Origin: Clostridium sp. UBA4108
GTDB taxonomy: Bacteria > Bacillota > Clostridia > Clostridiales > Clostridiaceae
Assembly: GCA_002381695.1 (NCBI GenBank)
Contig: DFXM01000026.1
Location: 55,108 to 89,609, forward strand
Length of the DNA stretch: 34,502 nt
Direction: 5' to 3'
Shown: in pieces, positions 30,723 through 34,502 of the stretch
Numbering within the stretch: position 1 is the stretch's first letter
Layout of the letters: every line of letters begins with the position of its first letter
Translations under genes and position numbers: made by a program
Notes under the pieces: generated by a model
The model's database searches: none
What the model saw: the letters and a program-made list of their open reading frames with translations, nothing else
Told to the model about the DNA's origin: nothing

Positions 30723-31489
30723 TGGATATAAAAATACTTGTAGCTACCCACAAGAAATATAAGATGCCAGAAGAAAAAATATATATACCTCTTCATGTGG
30801 GAAGGGAAGGTAAGCAAGATTTAGGGTATATAGGAGATAATACAGGGGATAATATTTCAGTGAAGAATCCCAATTATTGCGAGCTTACTGGTTTATATTG
30901 GGCATATAAAAACTTGGAATGTGATTATATAGGATTATGCCATTATAGAAGATATTTTTCAAATAAATCACTTATAAAGAGAATAGGAAATAATGATGCT
31001 AAATTTTCTTTGTTACTTAATGAGGATGAAATAAAAGACTTAGTTAAGGAATACAAGGTAGTACTTCCTAAAATGAGGAATTATTATATAGAAACAATTA
31101 AATCTCACTATGAGAACGCTCATCATATAGAAGATTTAAATAAGGTAGAGGAAATAATAAGAGAATATCATCCTGACTATATAAATAGCTTCAATCAGGT
31201 TATGTCAGGGACGAAGCTTCACCTTTACAATATGTTTATAATGAGTAAGAGTGATTTTGATAATTACAGTGAATGGTTATTTGACATATTATTTAGGTTA
31301 GAAAAGGAAATAGATATCTCTAAGTATAATAATTATCAAAGTAGAGTATACGGATTTCTCAGTGAAAGATTGTTTAATGTTTGGCTTAATAAAAATCAAT
31401 TGAAGTCTAAAGAGATACCTATCATAAATATGGAAAAAGTAGATTGGGTAAAAAAAAGCATAGAATTCTTAAAAAGAAAATGGAAATAA
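30722..31489 (+). CDS. DUF4422-family glycosyltransferase
   Basis: A 255-residue protein with DIKILVATHKKY at the start, LTGLYWAYKNLECDYIGLCHYRRYFS (family core with HYRRYF), then an Asn/Tyr-rich middle (HLYNMFIMSKSDFDNYSEWLFDILFRLE) and GFLSERLFNVWL near the end. DUF4422 proteins are polysaccharide glycosyltransferases, several next to glf genes, so galactofuranose transfer is a reasonable guess. It shares one base with the glf stop codon, showing tight translational coupling. Confidence 0.88.
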   Translation: MDIKILVATHKKYKMPEEKIYIPLHVGREGKQDLGYIGDNTGDNISVKNPNYCELTGLYWAYKNLECDYIGLCHYRRYFSNKSLIKRIGNNDAKFSLLLNEDEIKDLVKEYKVVLPKMRNYYIETIKSHYENAHHIEDLNKVEEIIREYHPDYINSFNQVMSGTKLHLYNMFIMSKSDFDNYSEWLFDILFRLEKEIDISKYNNYQSRVYGFLSERLFNVWLNKNQLKSKEIPIINMEKVDWVKKSIEFLKRKWK

Positions 31490-31564
31490 TTACAATGACT
31501 TCAGGAGTAATTACGAATTATGCAAATACACTTGAAAGTACACCCAAATTTTGGAGGGGAATAG

Positions 31565-32698
31565 ATGAGAAAGATTATATTTTTCTTTTCAGGCATAGTA
31601 TATAACTTTTTATGTATATTAAAGGTTAAGCAAAATAGAGTAGTTATAGAGTGTGATTATGGGAAAGGATTTTATGATAATCTTCTTTCAATATATAACT
31701 ATATATTGGATAAGAAACTACCCTTAGAGATTATTATTCCTATAAATAAGGGAGTAGAATTAAATATAGAAATAGGGGAAAATACAAAGATTATACATAC
31801 AAGATCCCTTAGTCAGCTATATTATTTAGCAACATCTAAATATTGGATAACTAATAATCATTATTATCATTTTTTGAATAAGAGAAAAGATACTATAATG
31901 ATAAACACATGGCATGCTTTAGGTGCCTTTAAGAAATTTGCTTTAGATTCTGCTAAGAATCAAGAGGATATAGATAAATTTAAAAAAGATGGAGATAACA
32001 TAGACTACCTGCTTGTAAGTAGCGAAAATTTAAAGGATATATATTCAAAAGCATTGAATGTACCGAAAAGTAAAATACTATCATTAGGAATTCCTAGAAC
32101 AGATCAACTATTCAATGAAGGATATATAAAAACTATTAGAGGAAGATTATTAAATAGTGATAGCCAGTTCAGTGGAAAGAAACTAATACTATATGCACCG
32201 ACTTTTAGAGATGATGAAAAAGAACATTTTCATATGAATTTAGATTTGCATAAAATGAGGCAAGAATTAGGTGATGGCTATAAGGTGCTATTGAGACTGC
32301 ATCCTATAATAAGAAATAAATATTCTGTACCAGAGGAATTAAAAGATTTTGTGGTAGATGTAAAATCATATAACATAAATGATTTAATGATAATAAGTGA
32401 TATATTAATTACTGATTATTCTTCGGTGGTATTCGAATATGCCTTATTAAATAAGCCTATGATATTTTTTGCCTATGATTATAAAAAATATAAAGAGGAA
32501 TTAAGGGATTTTTATTTTCCTTATGAAGAATTTGTGCCAGGACCTATAATCTATACTACAGAGGAAGTAATAGATAGTATAAAAAAAGAAGATTTCTCAA
32601 TGGATAAAATAAAGGAATTTGGAGAGAAATTCTGTCAATATAAGGATGGGAAATCCACAGAACGATTTATAAACTTTTTTTTAAGCACTAGAGTTTAA
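31565..32698 (+). CDS. CDP-glycerol/CDP-ribitol phosphotransferase, TagF/TarL family
   Basis: A 377-residue protein of the CDP-glycerol:poly(glycerophosphate) transferase family. Motifs are NTWHALGAFKKFALDS, LGIPRTDQLF, LYAPTFRDDE, LLRLHPIIR and ITDYSSVVFEYALLNKPMIFFAYD, with catalytic His and Asp positions of the GT-B fold. It is short compared with full TagF polymerases, which have an extra N-terminal domain, and fits a primase (TagB-like) or single-domain form. Since TarI and TarJ follow directly, ribitol phosphate is the likelier substrate than glycerol phosphate. GGAGGGG precedes the ATG. Confidence 0.92.
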   Translation: MRKIIFFFSGIVYNFLCILKVKQNRVVIECDYGKGFYDNLLSIYNYILDKKLPLEIIIPINKGVELNIEIGENTKIIHTRSLSQLYYLATSKYWITNNHYYHFLNKRKDTIMINTWHALGAFKKFALDSAKNQEDIDKFKKDGDNIDYLLVSSENLKDIYSKALNVPKSKILSLGIPRTDQLFNEGYIKTIRGRLLNSDSQFSGKKLILYAPTFRDDEKEHFHMNLDLHKMRQELGDGYKVLLRLHPIIRNKYSVPEELKDFVVDVKSYNINDLMIISDILITDYSSVVFEYALLNKPMIFFAYDYKKYKEELRDFYFPYEEFVPGPIIYTTEEVIDSIKKEDFSMDKIKEFGEKFCQYKDGKSTERFINFFLSTRV

Positions 32699-32726
32699 TT
32701 CTTAATTTGAAAAGAGGCGTATGATG

Positions 32727-33437
32727 ATGAATATTGCAGTTTTATTAGCGGGAGGCACGGGTAGCAGAATGGGAAGTGACCTTCCAAAGCAATTTATAGA
32801 TATATATGGAAAACCATTAGTTGTCCATACCATAGAGGCCTTTGATATAAATCCTAATATAGATTATATAGCAGTAATCTGTAAGGAAGATTTTAAAGAA
32901 GATTTAAAAATATGGGTAAGAAAATATGGATTAACTAAGGTTAAGTGGATTATTAATGGAGGAGATACAAGACAGGGTTCTGTTTATAATGGAATAACTC
33001 ATTTGAAGGAGTTCTGTAGTGAAGATGATATATTAGTAATCCATGATTCAGCACGACCACTTATAAGTCAAAGAATAATTGATGAGAATATTAGTAAGGC
33101 TAAAGAGTATAAGGCTGTAGATACAGTAATACCTAGCACAGATACTATAATAAAAAGTGTGGATGATGAGTTCATTGATCAGGTTCCATTGAGAAAGGAA
33201 CTTTATTTAGGGCAAACTCCACAGAGCTTTAGCTATGGCTTGATAGAAAGAGCTCATAAAGAGGCTATGAAATCAGAAATTTTAAATGCTACTGATGATT
33301 GCCAACTAATTTTAAGATTAGGAGAAAAGGTTAGATTAGTAGAAGGCGATAAATTAAACTTTAAGGTTACAACTTTTGAGGATTTATTGATGTTAAAGTC
33401 CATAATAAAACTTGGAAAATTAGAAGAGGTGAAGTAG
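32727..33437 (+). CDS. tarI: D-ribitol-5-phosphate cytidylyltransferase
   Basis: A 236-residue IspD-fold nucleotidyltransferase. The CTP-binding signature is LLAGGTGSRMGSDLPKQF, followed by VIHDSARPLI and LGQTPQSFSYGLI. I chose the third ATG of a run (32727) because AGAGGCG (32713-32719) is then seven bases away. IspD itself has the same fold; the call as TarI rests on the adjacent TarJ and TagF-family genes. Product: CDP-ribitol for wall teichoic-acid-type polymers. TAG is directly followed by the ATG of the next gene. Confidence 0.92.
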   Translation: MNIAVLLAGGTGSRMGSDLPKQFIDIYGKPLVVHTIEAFDINPNIDYIAVICKEDFKEDLKIWVRKYGLTKVKWIINGGDTRQGSVYNGITHLKEFCSEDDILVIHDSARPLISQRIIDENISKAKEYKAVDTVIPSTDTIIKSVDDEFIDQVPLRKELYLGQTPQSFSYGLIERAHKEAMKSEILNATDDCQLILRLGEKVRLVEGDKLNFKVTTFEDLLMLKSIIKLGKLEEVK

Positions 33438-34481
33438 ATGCTTAGCAAGGGCTTTAAAGTGGTTTCACCTAAAACCTTTGAAATATACTATAGTCATGTG
33501 GAGGCAGCACAAGATGAGGCATTAATAAAAATGGATTTAGGAGCAATATGTAAGGCTGATTTACGATATTTTTTAGGGCTAAGAGATGAGAAGATTTTAG
33601 GGTTAAAATATCCCATGAGACTTTTACATGAAATGGTAGGAACCGTATTGAAATCTCCTACAGATACCTTAAAGGTAGGGGATAGGGTTGTTTTAGTACC
33701 TAATATTGCTAACTGTTCACAATGTGAGAAGGGTAGTAAAAAATGTAGCTTGCAATCTACCATAGGTGAAAATTATTGCCCTAGAGCTAAATTTGCATCT
33801 AGTAATTTAGATGGTTTTTCTTGCGAATATATGAGTTTTCCAATTTCTAATATAGTAAAACTGCCTGAAGAAGTGCCCATGGAACATGGAGTCTTTGCAG
33901 AATTAACCTCCGTGGCGCTGGCAGCACTAAGAAGATGTAAGGTAGATAATCATAAGGTCATTGCAGTATGGGGAGATGGAATAGTAGGATACATATTGAC
34001 TTCTGTACTTAGAGTATTAACTGATAGTAGGCTGATAATCATAGGAAAGAATCCTGAAAAACTAGAGTTGTTTCCAGCAGATAAGGCCTATCTAGTAGGT
34101 GATAATCATATAAAAGAGGAAGATATAACCCTAGCTTTTGAGTGTGTTGGTGGACAAGGGTCTCAATATGCAGTAGATGAAATAATGAGTTTAATAGATA
34201 TTGGTGGCCAAATCGTATTAACTGGGGTGGCTGAGAATAACATAGAGATAAATACAAGAAAAATCTTGGAAAAAGGCTTAAGTATAACAGGCTCAACAAG
34301 AAGTTCAGTAGAGGATTTTAAAAAATCTATAAAATTGTTGGAAAATGCACAGTATAGAGAATATATATCAAAATTAATAAGGGGTGTAGCTATTATAAGA
34401 AATATTCATGACTATTATGAAGTTTTCGAAGAAGCTACAAACCCAGAACTAGGTAAAAAATTATTAAAATTTAACATATAA
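33438..34481 (+). CDS. tarJ: Ribulose-5-phosphate reductase (TarJ)
   Basis: A 347-residue zinc-type alcohol dehydrogenase family protein that reduces ribulose-5-phosphate to ribitol-5-phosphate for TarI. It begins MLSKGFKVVSPKTFEIYY, has ICKADLRYFLG (catalytic zinc Cys), HEMVGTV, a Cys-rich structural zinc loop (CSQCEKGSKKC...YC), and a nucleotide-binding region AVWGDGIVGYIL followed by ECVGGQGSQYA. It starts immediately after the tarI stop codon. The stop is at 34479-34481. The remaining 21 bases contain no supportable feature. Confidence 0.93.
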   Translation: MLSKGFKVVSPKTFEIYYSHVEAAQDEALIKMDLGAICKADLRYFLGLRDEKILGLKYPMRLLHEMVGTVLKSPTDTLKVGDRVVLVPNIANCSQCEKGSKKCSLQSTIGENYCPRAKFASSNLDGFSCEYMSFPISNIVKLPEEVPMEHGVFAELTSVALAALRRCKVDNHKVIAVWGDGIVGYILTSVLRVLTDSRLIIIGKNPEKLELFPADKAYLVGDNHIKEEDITLAFECVGGQGSQYAVDEIMSLIDIGGQIVLTGVAENNIEINTRKILEKGLSITGSTRSSVEDFKKSIKLLENAQYREYISKLIRGVAIIRNIHDYYEVFEEATNPELGKKLLKFNI

Positions 34482-34502
34482 TGGAACGACCCCTGGGGTA
34501 CA

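Noticed and set aside
34481..34502. Possible start of another gene overlapping the tarJ stop (TAATG)
   Set aside because: Only seven codons are visible and no ribosome binding site precedes the ATG.

Overview
The window looks like chromosomal DNA from an anaerobic, low-GC Firmicute, most likely a Clostridium (sensu stricto) or close relative. The reasons are the AT-rich coding style, strong AAGGAGG-type ribosome binding sites, an oxygen-sensitive class III ribonucleotide reductase (NrdD/NrdG), a monomeric [FeFe] hydrogenase, a TPP-riboswitch-controlled ECF thiamine S-component, a T-box-controlled IleRS and a TarI/TarJ ribitol-phosphate wall locus. I cannot name the species.

Layout. 1-2.7 kb: a Cys/His/Met/Asp-rich 20-residue repeat protein cut by the window edge, a membrane-anchored protein and a lipoprotein, all of unknown function. 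2.7-4.4 kb (minus strand): thiT with its TPP riboswitch and terminator, a 59-aa DUF3006-like protein, and a cold-shock protein with a long leader. 4.8-9.4 kb: nrdD and nrdG, separated by an oppositely oriented SH3b-NlpC/P60 cell-wall hydrolase. 9.8-18.1 kb: a metallo-beta-lactamase-fold hydrolase (-), a T-box leader with ileS and a CcpA-like LacI-family regulator (+), a four-helix-bundle (S23/IVS-type) protein (-) and a group-B-like [FeFe] hydrogenase (-). 18.8-22.8 kb: a LytS-type sensor kinase, a LytTR response regulator and a CstA-family transporter, which together look like a pyruvate or peptide uptake circuit. 23.1-34.5 kb: an envelope polysaccharide region with AlgI-like and AlgX/J-like O-acetylation proteins, GalE, a polyprenyl-phosphate sugar transferase, Glf, a DUF4422 glycosyltransferase, a TagF-family polymerase, TarI and TarJ. 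Together these predict a ribitol-phosphate-containing, probably galactofuranose-decorated and O-acetylated wall polymer.

The most unusual content is not protein coding. Six arrays (about 3925-4179, 9371-9766, 15104-15327, 15861-16586, 26229-26456 and 27118-27470; roughly 2.1 kb in all) are built from tandem mini-hairpins of 12-15 bp spaced about 20-24 bp apart. The hairpins are joined by the near-invariant linker AGAGAAG (CTTCTCT on the other strand). Stem sequences vary but stay self-complementary, and one class keeps a central TC/TC mismatch while its flanking pairs covary. Every array begins 0-3 nt from a stop codon, or overlaps it, at seven gene 3' ends: cspA, nrdG, the MBL hydrolase, the LacI regulator, the hydrogenase, the AlgX-like gene and galE. 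Read in each gene's transcription direction, the linker is always AGAGAAG. Two arrays end directly at the gene's intrinsic terminator with a shared TACAGTTAATTTTTA boundary, so the arrays occupy the transcribed 3' UTR. I do not recognise a described family that matches. This is my candidate for an undescribed system.
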